Part shown: piece after piece, positions 34,978 to 46,687 of the stretch
How positions within the stretch are numbered: the stretch's first letter is position 1
Layout of the letters: each line of letters starts with the position of its first letter
NCBI RefSeq assembly: GCF_002930645.1
Contig: NZ_PSNW01000004.1
Location: 248,370 to 312,369, forward strand
From: Solimonas fluminis
Lineage (GTDB): Bacteria > Pseudomonadota > Gammaproteobacteria > Nevskiales > Nevskiaceae
Direction of reading: 5' to 3'
Length of the DNA: 64,000 bases
Translations under genes and position numbers: made by a program
The notes under the pieces: model-generated
Seen by the model: the letters and a program-made list of their open reading frames with translations, nothing else
Databases searched by the model: none
Told to the model about the DNA's origin: nothing

Positions 34978-37125
34978 TCAGTCCGCCACCCGGCTGGTGT
35001 TGCGTCCGCCGTCCTTGGCGGCGTAGAGCGCGCGGTCGGCCCGGCGCAGCAGCAGGTCCGCGCTGTCGCCGGGCTGGCCCAGCGCGATGCCGATGCTGAC
35101 GCCGACCTGCAGCATGCCGCGGTCCAGCACGAAGGGCTTCCCCATGGCGGCCAGCAGCTTGCGCGCGACGAACTGCGGCTCCTCGGAGGAGCGAAGCTGC
35201 TCCAGGATCACCACGAACTCGTCGCCGGCGACGCGGGCCACGGTGTCGGTGGAGCGCACCGCGCCGCGCAGGCGCAGCGCGATCTCCTGCAGCACCTCGT
35301 CGCCGCCGGCATGCCCATGCTGGTCGTTGATCGCCTTGAAGTGGTCCACGTCGATGAACAGCAGGGCCAGCGATCCGCCGTAGCGCTGGATGCGATTGAG
35401 CGCGGTGCCCAGGTGCTCGTGCAGTTCGCGGCGGTTGGCCAGCCCGGTCAGCGGGTCGTAGCGCGCCAGCTGCTGCAGGCGCTGCTCGGCGCGCTTGGCC
35501 AGCGTCACGTCGCTCATCATCATGTAGAGCCCGCGCACCACGCCGCCCTCGCCCCGGTCCGGGACGAAGCAGACCTGCACGTGGCGCAGCTGCCCGCCGA
35601 GCTGCAGCGAGAAGCTGCCCTCGGCGCGGGCGCCGTGCAGGGCGCAGTCCACGTAGTAGCGTTGCGCTTCGATCACCTCGGGCGGCAGCACGCGCTCCAT
35701 GTGCCGGCCGACGACATCGTCCGGGGCGGCGCCGAACCAGGCGCCGTGCGTACGGTTGCAGAAGCGGTAGACGCGACCCGCATCGATGTAGGCGATGACC
35801 ACCGGCAGGTTGTCCGCGATCATGCGCAGGCGGCGCTCGCTGGCGGCCTGCCGCAGTTCCGCGCGCTTGCCCTCGGTGATGTCCAGCACCAGGGTATAGA
35901 AGCCCGCCACCAGGCCCTGCTCGTCGCGGTCGGGCACCAGGTCGACGCGCTGGTAGACCTCCCCTCCCAGTTCGCGGGCGCTGCGCTCGAAATGCACGGG
36001 GTGTCCTTCCAGGACCGACTGCACGGGGCCGGCGAAGTCGGCCCGCGTGCTCTCCCCGAACAGTTCCCGCACGCCGCGGCCGATCATGCCCTCCGGCTCC
36101 AGCCCGTAGCCGTTGCGATGGTGGCGGTTGGCGAAGCGGTAGCGCAGGTCGCGGTCGACATAGCCGATGTAGGCCGGCACGTGGTCGGCGATGGAACGCA
36201 GGCGCCGCAGGGCCTGCTGCAACTCGCGCTCGTAGCCCTGGCGCTGTTCCAGCAGCGTGGCGACGGTCAGGGCCATGGCGGAGGCACAGGCCAGGTAGCA
36301 CTGCAGCAGCAGGGCTCGCGCCTGCGGTGAGAGGCCGCCCCAGGCGTCGGCGGAACGGCCGGGCTCCATCAGCGACAGCAGCGCGAACACGGCCAGGATC
36401 AGCACGCCGACCACCGCGCCGCGGTTGCCGTGCCGCATCACCATCAGCATCAGCGGCGGGAAGCTCAGGAACAGCAGCAGCGGCAGCCAGCGCCCGAGGC
36501 CCAGGCCGAATACCACCAGCGCGGTGGCCAGCAGCAGGGCCGTGTCGGGCAGCCAGCGCCGCAGCTGTGGGCGGGAGGGCGCGGCTTGCCCCTGGCGCAG
36601 CGTCAGCACCAGCGGCGCGATGAGGGCCATGCCCAGCGCGTCGGCGGGGAACCAGATGGACAGCACCCCGAGCAGCGACAGCCCCGAGTGCTCGGACAGG
36701 ATCGTGGCCGCCAGCAGCGACGACAGCGCCGGCGCCAGCAGCACCGCGAACAGCACGAAATCGCGCAGGACCGCGCCGTGGCGCAGGTCGCAGTTGCTGC
36801 CCCAGCGACGCTGCAGCAGGCTGGCAGCCAGGATCACCTCCAGGCCGTTGCACAGCGCCAGGCTCAGGGCCAGGTCCAGGGGATCGCCGGTCAGGAGATT
36901 GGCGGCGACATTGCCCACATAGCCGGCCAGCAGCGCCGGCCACCAGCGCGCCGTCGGCATGCCCAGCAGCAGGCCGACCAGCAGGCCGTTGGCCAGCCAG
37001 ACGCTGGCGATGCGGCCATCGGGCGGCGTCAGCACGGTGGAAACCCAGCAACCCACCGCCACCAGGCCGGCAAGGCCGGCCAGCTTCAGCAGTTCACGCG
37101 CAGCTTGGGCAAGGGACACGGGCAT
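34978..37125 (-). CDS. MASE1-PAS-PAS-GGDEF diguanylate cyclase
   Basis: This is a 715-residue membrane diguanylate cyclase. The start at 37125 begins just before the first helix. The N-terminal 300 residues are a MASE1 sensor with about eight membrane segments. Two PAS domains follow (GYVDRDLRYRFANRHHRNG, and AYIDAGRVYRFCNRTHGAWF). The GGDEF domain has PLTGLANRRELHEHL, LLFIDVDHFKAIND and the signature AGDEF near 629. The first Gly is Ala, a variant seen in active cyclases. An inhibitory I-site RSTD is five residues before it, so product feedback is expected. It is convergent with the HD-GYP gene. Confidence 0.92.
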   Translation of the reverse strand: MPVSLAQAARELLKLAGLAGLVAVGCWVSTVLTPPDGRIASVWLANGLLVGLLLGMPTARWWPALLAGYVGNVAANLLTGDPLDLALSLALCNGLEVILAASLLQRRWGSNCDLRHGAVLRDFVLFAVLLAPALSSLLAATILSEHSGLSLLGVLSIWFPADALGMALIAPLVLTLRQGQAAPSRPQLRRWLPDTALLLATALVVFGLGLGRWLPLLLFLSFPPLMLMVMRHGNRGAVVGVLILAVFALLSLMEPGRSADAWGGLSPQARALLLQCYLACASAMALTVATLLEQRQGYERELQQALRRLRSIADHVPAYIGYVDRDLRYRFANRHHRNGYGLEPEGMIGRGVRELFGESTRADFAGPVQSVLEGHPVHFERSARELGGEVYQRVDLVPDRDEQGLVAGFYTLVLDITEGKRAELRQAASERRLRMIADNLPVVIAYIDAGRVYRFCNRTHGAWFGAAPDDVVGRHMERVLPPEVIEAQRYYVDCALHGARAEGSFSLQLGGQLRHVQVCFVPDRGEGGVVRGLYMMMSDVTLAKRAEQRLQQLARYDPLTGLANRRELHEHLGTALNRIQRYGGSLALLFIDVDHFKAINDQHGHAGGDEVLQEIALRLRGAVRSTDTVARVAGDEFVVILEQLRSSEEPQFVARKLLAAMGKPFVLDRGMLQVGVSIGIALGQPGDSADLLLRRADRALYAAKDGGRNTSRVAD

Positions 37126-37151
37126 GGCGGCTGGGAGGTCTCCTGCCGGGC

Positions 37152-37382
37152 TTAGCGGCAGCCTCGCAGGAGTCTTGAGCAGGCGGGGGGCCGTCCATCC
37201 GCCCGGGACTGCCGCCGGGCTCCCCCCGGGGCAGGAGCCCCGGCGGCGGCGCTCCAGGCCTCGAAACGGCGGCGACGACGGCATTGTTGCGGGGCCTGGG
37301 TACCGGTGTCGGATGCGGAGGCGTCCGGCGTGCAGCCGGGCGCGGCGACGAACAGGGTGGAGGCGACGGATGCGGTCTTCAT
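37152..37382 (-). CDS. Possible small lipoprotein-like peptide
   Basis: This is a 76-residue candidate gene with GGAGAAGCAGC before the ATG. Its N-terminus MKTASVASTLFVAAPGC resembles a short lipoprotein signal, but the remainder (many Arg, Ala and Pro) reads like a GC-rich non-selected sequence. It lies in the gap between the cyclase and SDR genes. It may be a degraded lipoprotein gene or a chance open frame. Confidence 0.3.
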   Translation of the reverse strand: MKTASVASTLFVAAPGCTPDASASDTGTQAPQQCRRRRRFEAWSAAAGAPAPGGARRQSRADGRPPACSRLLRGCR

Positions 37383-37438
37383 GCTGCTTCTCCGGCGAGG
37401 TTCCGGCGGCACCGCCGCCGGAACCTGGATGCGGGATC

Positions 37439-38206
37439 TCAGAATTCCTGTGCCGTCGGGCGCAGCAGGATTTCGTTGATGTCGACCTCGGGCGGCTGCG
37501 AGATGGCGAAGGCCATCGCGCGGGCCACCGAGTCGGCGGGAATCTCGTTGGCGCTGTACCACTCGCCCACCGCCTTGGCCGATTCGGCGTCGCTGCTGCC
37601 GTGCTTGAGCTCGCTGGCCACCGCGCCGGGCGAGATCACCGTGGTGCGGATGCGGCTGCCGACCTCGGCGCGCAGCCCCTCGCTGATGGCGCGCACCGCG
37701 AACTTGGTGGCGCTGTAGACCGCGCCGATGGGGCTGAACACCTTGGTGCCGGCAACCGAGGCGACGTTGATGATGTGGCCGCTGCCCTGGGCCTGCATGG
37801 CCGGCAGCGCCGCGGCGATGCCGTTGAGCACGCCCTTGATGTTGATGTCGATCATTCGGTCCCACTCGTCCACCTTGAGCCTCGCCATCGGCGCCAGGGC
37901 CATGTAGCCGGCGTTGTTCACCATCACGTCGATGCGGCCGTAGTGCCCGGTGGCGTGCGCCACCAGGGCCTGAACCTGGCCGAGGTCGGTCACGTCGGTG
38001 GCGGTGGCGATGGCCTCGCCGCCCGCGGCGCGGATGTCCGTGACCAGGCGCTCCAGGTGTCCGGCGCGGCGCGCGCCCAGCACCAGGCGGGCGCCGAGGC
38101 CGGCCAGGTGCCGCGCGGTGGCCTCGCCCAGGCCGCTGCTGGCGCCGGTGATGACGACGACCTTGCCGGCGATGTTGGAGGTATTGCTGCTGGTGTTGGG
38201 GTTCAT
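37439..38206 (-). CDS. SDR family oxidoreductase
   Basis: This is a 255-residue classical short-chain dehydrogenase. The start at 38206 precedes an Asn/Ser/Thr-rich leader and then [20 protein letters not shown]. It has [27 protein letters not shown] and the active site [10 protein letters not shown]. The C-terminal [15 protein letters not shown] is common in the YdfG-like reductases. It is divergent from the LysR gene at 38329, the likely regulator. Confidence 0.9.
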   Translation of the reverse strand: MNPNTSSNTSNIAGKVVVITGASSGLGEATARHLAGLGARLVLGARRAGHLERLVTDIRAAGGEAIATATDVTDLGQVQALVAHATGHYGRIDVMVNNAGYMALAPMARLKVDEWDRMIDINIKGVLNGIAAALPAMQAQGSGHIINVASVAGTKVFSPIGAVYSATKFAVRAISEGLRAEVGSRIRTTVISPGAVASELKHGSSDAESAKAVGEWYSANEIPADSVARAMAFAISQPPEVDINEILLRPTAQEF

Positions 38207-38328
38207 GGCTCTGCTCCGGTGTGGGTTGCAGTCGCGGGCTGCGCTGCTGGAGCAAACGATAGGTGACCCCTGACAACCGAAGTAGATAGAATCTCGCGTA
38301 TCAGTAACAACCAACGGTTGATAATGTC

Positions 38329-39297
38329 ATGGACCGCCTGGGAGCCATGGAGACCTTCGCCCGCGTCGCCGAGCTGGGCAGCTTCAACCGCGCGGCCAGC
38401 CAGCAGGGCACCACGCCGCAGGCGGTGAGCAAGGCGATCCGGCAACTGGAGAAGGAGCTGGGGCTGCGTCTGTTTCACCGCAGCACGCGGCGCAGCACGC
38501 TGACCGACGAGGGCAAGGCCTTCCTCGCGCGCCTGCAGCCGGGGCTGGAATCGATCCGCGAGGCCTGGAGCGACGCCAGCGAGCTGACCCGCGAGCAGGG
38601 CGGCCTGATCCGCATCGCGGCGCCGCCGCTGGTCGGCAAGAAGATCCTGGTGGAACTGATCGCGCGCTACCGGGCCGAGCATCCGGCCGTGGAGTTCGAG
38701 CTGCTGCTGGAGGACCGCTATACCGACCTGGTCGCGGCCGGCATCCACCTGGGCTTCCGCGCCGGGCATCCGCCCGAGCGGCAGCTGGTGGTGCGCGAGC
38801 TGTTCCGCATGCAGCTGATCGTCTGCGCCGCGCCGGACTACCTGCGCCGGCATGGCATGCCCGAGCGCATCGAAGACCTGGACGGGCACGCCTGCACCGG
38901 CTCGCGCCAGCCGAACTCGGGCCGCATCGAGCCCTGGGAATTCATGGAGCAGGGCGAGCTGCGCCTGCGCAGCGTCCGCGCGCCCTTCCATACCAACGAT
39001 TTCGAGGCCGAGACGCTGGCGGTGACCGCGGGACTGGGCATCGGCCAGCTCGACTCGATCAATACCGCGGCCCTGCTGCGCGAGCAACGCCTGGTGCCGC
39101 TGCTCTGCGGGCACCTGAGCGAGCGGCACGGCGTCTACCTCTACTATCCTCCGCGCAGCGGGCAGCCGCTGCGCGTGCGGCGCTTCATCGACCACGTGCT
39201 CGGCGCGGTGCGCGGCGGCGAGGCCTTCCGCTTCCGTCCGGGCGAACTAGAAGCGCTGCAGCAGCGTTTCCGCCGCACGCTGAAGCGCGGGCGCTAG
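38329..39297 (+). CDS. LysR-family transcriptional regulator
   Basis: This is a 322-residue LysR protein with a standard N-terminal helix-turn-helix (METFARVAELGSFNRAASQQ, then AVSKAIRQLEKELGLRLFHR). The effector domain covers about 95-300. It is divergent from an SDR gene across about 122 bases, the arrangement typical for a LysR regulator and its target. Its 3' end is only 10 bases from the convergent HxlR gene. Confidence 0.93.
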   Translation: MDRLGAMETFARVAELGSFNRAASQQGTTPQAVSKAIRQLEKELGLRLFHRSTRRSTLTDEGKAFLARLQPGLESIREAWSDASELTREQGGLIRIAAPPLVGKKILVELIARYRAEHPAVEFELLLEDRYTDLVAAGIHLGFRAGHPPERQLVVRELFRMQLIVCAAPDYLRRHGMPERIEDLDGHACTGSRQPNSGRIEPWEFMEQGELRLRSVRAPFHTNDFEAETLAVTAGLGIGQLDSINTAALLREQRLVPLLCGHLSERHGVYLYYPPRSGQPLRVRRFIDHVLGAVRGGEAFRFRPGELEALQQRFRRTLKRGR

Positions 39298-39307
39298 GGA
39301 CGGCGTT

Positions 39308-39742
39308 TCAGGCGGCTGCCGACGCCGCGTCGAAAGCCGACCGCGCCGCCGCGATCCGGGTCTGGCTGCCCTCTGCCCAGGCGATCAGCGTCACCAGCGG
39401 CTCCAGCAGCGACTCGCCGAGCTCCGTCAGGCGGTACTCCACGGTGGGCGGCTTGGTGGGAAACACGCGGCGGGCGATCAGTCCGTCGCGCTCCAGGTCG
39501 CGCAGCGTCTGCGTCAGCATGCGCTTGGAGATGTCCGGCACCGCGCGGCACACTTCGCTGAAGCGGTGCGGCCGCTGCGACAGGGCGATCACGATCAGCG
39601 TCGTCCACTTGTCGCCGAGACGGTCCAGCACGCCGCGCACCGGGCACCGGGACAGATCGAACTCCGAGCCGCTCCAGGCCCGGAAGCGCTCCGCCAGCGC
39701 CTGCCGCGCGCCCTGCGGGTTATCTGCGCGTAACCTGGTCAC
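39308..39742 (-). CDS. HxlR-family transcriptional regulator
   Basis: This is a 144-residue winged-helix regulator. I chose GTG 39742, because AAAGGAGG lies 9 bases upstream. A longer GTG start at 39769 would include that ribosome binding site. It has the family Cys-containing N-terminus ([20 protein letters not shown]), the recognition region [20 protein letters not shown], and the wing [13 protein letters not shown] conserved Cys in CPV is the redox or electrophile sensor in relatives such as the E. coli QorR protein. It is divergent from the qorB-like gene and should repress it. Confidence 0.92.
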   Translation of the reverse strand: MTRLRADNPQGARQALAERFRAWSGSEFDLSRCPVRGVLDRLGDKWTTLIVIALSQRPHRFSEVCRAVPDISKRMLTQTLRDLERDGLIARRVFPTKPPTVEYRLTELGESLLEPLVTLIAWAEGSQTRIAAARSAFDAASAAA

Positions 39743-39773
39743 GAAAAACTGCCTCCTTTCGCCGTCCACTCCA

Positions 39774-39810
39774 TGGTCTCACTATTAGACCAGGTCTTGA
39801 TTGTAGACCA
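39774..39810. promoter_or_regulatory. Two tandem palindromic operators for the HxlR regulator
   Basis: TGGTCT-N7-AGACCA (39774-39792) is followed directly by GGTCT-N7-AGACC (39793-39809). The two centres are about 18 bases apart, and both have 7-base spacers. They fill the 84-base promoter region shared by the HxlR and qorB-like genes. This is the spacing expected for two dimers bound side by side. Confidence 0.7.
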
Positions 39811-39826
39811 TCGAAAGGAACAGGAC

Positions 39827-40738
<912 letters not shown>

Positions 40739-40759
40739 CCGCGGCGGCGGAAACGAAAA

Positions 40760-40785
40760 AGGCAGGAGACTTCCGTCTCCTGCCT
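40760..40785 (-). terminator. Intrinsic terminator of ssb
   Basis: Arms AGGCAGGAGA and TCTCCTGCCT flank loop CTTCCG. On the minus strand the hairpin is followed by a TTTTTCGTTT tract. It also sits 20 bases after the qorB stop and may serve both convergent genes. Confidence 0.85.
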
Positions 40786-40818
40786 CCTGCGTGCGGCGGG
40801 ATTCCTGCAGCCCTCCGT

Positions 40819-41328
40819 TCAGAACGGGATGTCGTCGTCCTCGAAGCCGCTGTCGGCCGGCGCGCTGGCCGGGGCCGGGGCGGAACGGCCGCCGCCGGAC
40901 GAGCGCTCGTAGCCGCCACCGCCGCTGCCGCCGCCGCGCTGCTCGTAGCCGCCGCTGCGGTCGTCGCCGAAGTTGCCGGTGCCGCCGCCGGGCTTGCCGT
41001 CGAGCATCTGCATGTCCTGCACGCGGATCTCGGTGGTGTAGCGGTCCTTGCCTTCCTTGTCCTGCCACTTGCGGGTGCGCAGGGAGCCTTCGACGTAGAC
41101 CTTGGAACCCTTCTTCAGGTACTTGCCGGCGATCTCGGCGAGCTTGCCGGGGAACACCAGGTTGTGCCACTCGGTGGCTTCCTTCATCTCGCCGCTCTGC
41201 TTGTCCTTCCAGCTTTCGGTGGTGGCGAGCGTGGCATTGGTGACCGCGTCTCCGCTGGGGAAATAGCGCGTTTCCGGGTCCTTGCCCAGGTTGCCGATGA
41301 GGATGACTTTGTTGACGCCGCGTGCCAT
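40819..41328 (-). CDS. ssb: Single-stranded DNA-binding protein
   Basis: This is a 169-residue SSB. The N-terminal OB fold (residues 1-110) starts [20 protein letters not shown] and includes [21 protein letters not shown] Gly-rich linker (about 115-155) leads to the acidic tip DDDIPF that recruits repair proteins. It is 13 bases downstream of the MFS gene on the same strand. The uvrA-MFS-ssb arrangement is the one known in Pseudomonas. Confidence 0.97.
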   Translation of the reverse strand: MARGVNKVILIGNLGKDPETRYFPSGDAVTNATLATTESWKDKQSGEMKEATEWHNLVFPGKLAEIAGKYLKKGSKVYVEGSLRTRKWQDKEGKDRYTTEIRVQDMQMLDGKPGGGTGNFGDDRSGGYEQRGGGSGGGGYERSSGGGRSAPAPASAPADSGFEDDDIPF

Positions 41329-41341
41329 GAGCGCGCTCTCC

Positions 41342-42529
41342 TTAGTTGCTTGAATTCAGTGACCGGGATGCCGCCATGGGGGGCGGCGCCAGCTTCACCG
41401 CGAAGGTGAGCCAGAGTAAAGGCAAGGCCGCAGCGAGGCAAAGCACCCCGCCGACGCCCCAGAGACCGAGCACGGTGCCGGCCAGCGGCCCGCCGATGCC
41501 GCCGCCCAGGACCTGTGCCGTGGAATAGACGCCCAGCGCCGCGCCCTTCTGCTCCGGCGGCGCCATGCGCGAGATCATGGAGGGCAGCGAGCCTTCCAGG
41601 TAGTTGAAGGCGACGAAGTACAGCAGCAGCGCCGCGAGCAGCCCCAGGCCGCTGCCGTGCAGCAGGCCGGCCAGCGCCAGCGATGCCGCCAGCAGGCCGA
41701 TGGAGCCGAGCAGCACCGGGCGCGCCTGGCCGCGGGCCTCGGCCCAGCGCACCAGCGGGAACACCGGCAGGATCGACAGCAGCAGCATCGGCAGGTAGAC
41801 CTTCCAGTGCTGCTCGCCCGGCAGGCCCAGGGTCTGCTCGAGCGCGAAAGGCGCCGCCACGAACACGGCCGTCATGCAGGCATGCAGCAGCAGGATGCCG
41901 CCGTCCATGCGCAGCAGCTGGCCATCCGCCAGCACCGGCCGCAGGCTCAGGATGGCGGGCGCGTGGCGCCGGGGCTCGGCCGGCACGTACCAGATCACCA
42001 GCGGCACGGCCAGCAGCGCCAGCACGCCGGTCATGGTGAAGATGCCGTCCACGCCGATCCAGCCGGACACCACCGGCCCCAGCACCATGGCCAGGATGAA
42101 GGACACGCCCATGCCGACGCCGACGATGGCCATGGCCACCGTGCGCACCTGCTCGCGGGTGACGTCGGCCAGCAGGGCGGCCACGGCGGAGGACACCGCG
42201 CCGGCGCCCTGGATGACGCGGCCGGCGGTGATCCAGTGGATGTCCTGGCTGTGCCCGGCGATGAAGCTACCGGCGGCGAACACCAGCATTCCCAGCACGA
42301 TCAGCGGCTTGCGCCCCCAGCGGTCGGAGGCCATGCCCACCGGCACCTGCAGGCAGGCCTGCATCAGGCCGTAGGCGCCCATGGCCAGGCCGATCTTCCA
42401 GGCGGCGACGGGCCCGGGCAGGTCCTTGGCATAGAGCGCGAAGACCGGCATGACCATGAACATGCCGATCATCCGCAGCGCGTAGACCGCGCCGAGGCCG
42501 ATGACGGCACGCCATTCAAGGGAATTCAT
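41342..42529 (-). CDS. MFS transporter (YajR-like)
   Basis: This is a 395-residue transporter with about 12 membrane helices. Motif A is present as [16 protein letters not shown]. The N-terminus [20 protein letters not shown] and the following [18 protein letters not shown] match the YajR-like branch, but the extra C-terminal domain of YajR is absent. The transported compound is not known. It is divergent from uvrA and upstream of ssb. Confidence 0.92.
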   Translation of the reverse strand: MNSLEWRAVIGLGAVYALRMIGMFMVMPVFALYAKDLPGPVAAWKIGLAMGAYGLMQACLQVPVGMASDRWGRKPLIVLGMLVFAAGSFIAGHSQDIHWITAGRVIQGAGAVSSAVAALLADVTREQVRTVAMAIVGVGMGVSFILAMVLGPVVSGWIGVDGIFTMTGVLALLAVPLVIWYVPAEPRRHAPAILSLRPVLADGQLLRMDGGILLLHACMTAVFVAAPFALEQTLGLPGEQHWKVYLPMLLLSILPVFPLVRWAEARGQARPVLLGSIGLLAASLALAGLLHGSGLGLLAALLLYFVAFNYLEGSLPSMISRMAPPEQKGAALGVYSTAQVLGGGIGGPLAGTVLGLWGVGGVLCLAAALPLLWLTFAVKLAPPPMAASRSLNSSN

Positions 42530-42662
42530 GGGCTTGGGGCAGGATGGCGAGGAGCGATGGGCAGGAATTTTGCAAGGTTTGTGCCGAAGCGCGCTTCGCC
42601 TTTGAAATGCAGCGTTCCGGACTCATATAGTAGCTGGTTCCCACCCCCCGACGCCTCCCCTG

Positions 42663-45482
<2,820 letters not shown>

Positions 45483-45533
45483 TGCTTCCGTTGGCTCTTC
45501 GGCGTGTTTCCCCGCCAGGGACGGTCACCTGAA

Positions 45534-45566
45534 CGGTTCACCCTTCGACAGGCTCAGGGCGAACGG
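45534..45566. repeat. Dispersed GTTCACCC...CGAACGG repeat
   Basis: Third copy of the CTGAGCCTGTCGA repeat seen at 24722-24811. It reads CGGTTCACCCTTCGACAGGC and ends GAACGG. Confidence 0.75.
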
Positions 45567-45655
45567 GCGGATTAACAAGGCCAGCATTGGCAGAAACCCT
45601 CTCCTCGGCAACTGCTCCTGCGTTGCCCTACCTCGGGCATCCATGCCCTCGCCTG

Positions 45656-45676
45656 CCCCTATCCCGCTTGCGGGAG
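45656..45676. repeat. CTATCCC/GGGAGAG hairpin repeat
   Basis: CCCCTATCCCGC, loop TT, then GCGGGAGAGGGG (one mismatch, CTA against GAG). It belongs to the CTCTCCC repeat family of this window, which also has copies at 22502-22621, 46063-46080 and 57233-57255. Confidence 0.6.
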
Positions 45677-46062
45677 AGGGGTCCCGCTTGCCGGCGAGCG
45701 AGCGCAGATCAACCACAGCTCATCCTGAATCACTCTTCCGAAGTCTTCATGAGCGACTGCGGATGCTTTTGATGTACGGGCCGCTGTTGCGCGGACGCCT
45801 GGCCGGGAGTCGGACGCCGGGTCGAGCCGGACAGGAGGTCCGGCCGAGCCCCCCCCCAAGCCAAGCATGGCCTGCGGGTCCGACCCGTCGCGACCGCCCC
45901 CCGGGCTGATTGCCCCGCCTGAGCGGGGCCCGTCCGCGCTCCGGGTAAGCTTTCTTTGGCCCTTGGGCGAAAAAGCCCGTCGAACATCCACCGCTCCTGA
46001 CCGGCGCAATCGCCGGCATCCCCGCTCGGGCTGACCTCACGCTTCGCCCTCACCCCAACCCT

Positions 46063-46080
46063 CTCCCCGCAAGCGGGGAG
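46063..46080. repeat. CTCCCC/GGGGAG hairpin repeat
   Basis: CTCCCCGC-AA-GCGGGGAG, preceded by CCCTCACCCCAACC, the same left flank as the copies at 22590 and 57220. Confidence 0.65.
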
Positions 46081-46127
46081 ACGGAGACTTAGGGACGCGG
46101 GGTCTGGCGATTTGCACGGTTGGCGCT

Positions 46128-46592
46128 ATGATCGGCGCCATGACCCTTGCCGGCCCACACCGCTATCGCGCCATCCTCGCCGACTCCGTGCCCTTCCGCG
46201 GCCTGGAGCCGGGGGCGATGGACCGCGTGGTCGGTCCGGCCATGCTGCTGGAGGCGGCGCCCGGCTCGCCGGTGCTGTTCGAGGGCGAGCGCAGCAGCCC
46301 CGGCCTCTACGTGGTGGTCGAGGGCGAGGTCGAGGTCTACCAGCCGCGCGAGGACGGTGATGTCCGGCTCAACCTGCTGCAGCGCGGCGATTGCTTCGGC
46401 GAATACTCGCTGATCGACGGCAAGCCCACCTCCGCCTCGCTGCGCGCGGTATCCGCCGCGCGCCTGTACTTCCTGCCCAGCGGCCTGTTCCAGAAGCTGG
46501 TGATCAACGATGCGCAGGCCGCCGCCACGATCTACCGCAACCTGCTGGTGCAGCTGATCGCGCGCCTGCGCGAGATGAACACCGCCGGCTGA
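46128..46592 (+). CDS. Cyclic-nucleotide-binding-domain protein
   Basis: This is a 154-residue single-domain protein with the cNMP-binding fold: GSPVLFEGERSSPGLYVVVE, GEVEVYQPRED and LLQRGDCFGEYSLIDGKPTS. In cAMP-binding members an Arg precedes Ser-Ala in the phosphate cassette (RSA). Here it is PTSAS, so classical cAMP binding may be lost. No DNA-binding domain is attached. ATG 46140 is an alternative start. It probably has a stand-alone regulatory role. Confidence 0.85.
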   Translation: MIGAMTLAGPHRYRAILADSVPFRGLEPGAMDRVVGPAMLLEAAPGSPVLFEGERSSPGLYVVVEGEVEVYQPREDGDVRLNLLQRGDCFGEYSLIDGKPTSASLRAVSAARLYFLPSGLFQKLVINDAQAAATIYRNLLVQLIARLREMNTAG

Positions 46593-46647
46593 GCGGCAAA
46601 AAGAGAGGGCCGGTTTCCCGGCCCCAGGCACACACCCCACGATCTGC

Positions 46648-46679
46648 ATGGCCCGCGCGGCCATCGCCGCGCGGGCCAT
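46648..46679 (-). terminator. Hairpin terminator of the DUF1302 gene
   Basis: Perfect 13-base arms ATGGCCCGCGCGG / CCGCGCGGGCCAT flank loop CCATCG. It is 9 bases past the stop at 46688, read on the minus strand, and also lies after the CNB gene on the plus strand. Confidence 0.7.
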
Positions 46680-46687
46680 CGTCTGCA

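Larger units (their letters stand above)
45483..46127. other. 645-base intergenic region filled with repeats
   Basis: This is the largest gap. It holds a CTGAGCCTGTCGA-type repeat (45534-45566), CTCTCCC-type hairpins (45656-45676 and 46063-46080), a run of nine C bases near 45850, a hairpin GCCCCGC-CTGA-GCGGGGC (45912-45929) and a motif ending CTTTCTTTGGCCCTTGGGCG (45950-45969). I see no convincing gene. Short frames of about 100 codons are present on the minus strand but lack coding signs. Confidence 0.6.

Noticed and set aside
42530-42662. LexA/SOS box before uvrA
   Set aside because: I looked for CTG-N10-CAG-like words and found none; only a weak TATAGT -10 is visible.
45730-46053. A minus-strand frame of about 107 codons in the large gap
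   Set aside because: It covers repeat-rich DNA with no ribosome binding site and looks like a typical over-annotated intergenic frame.
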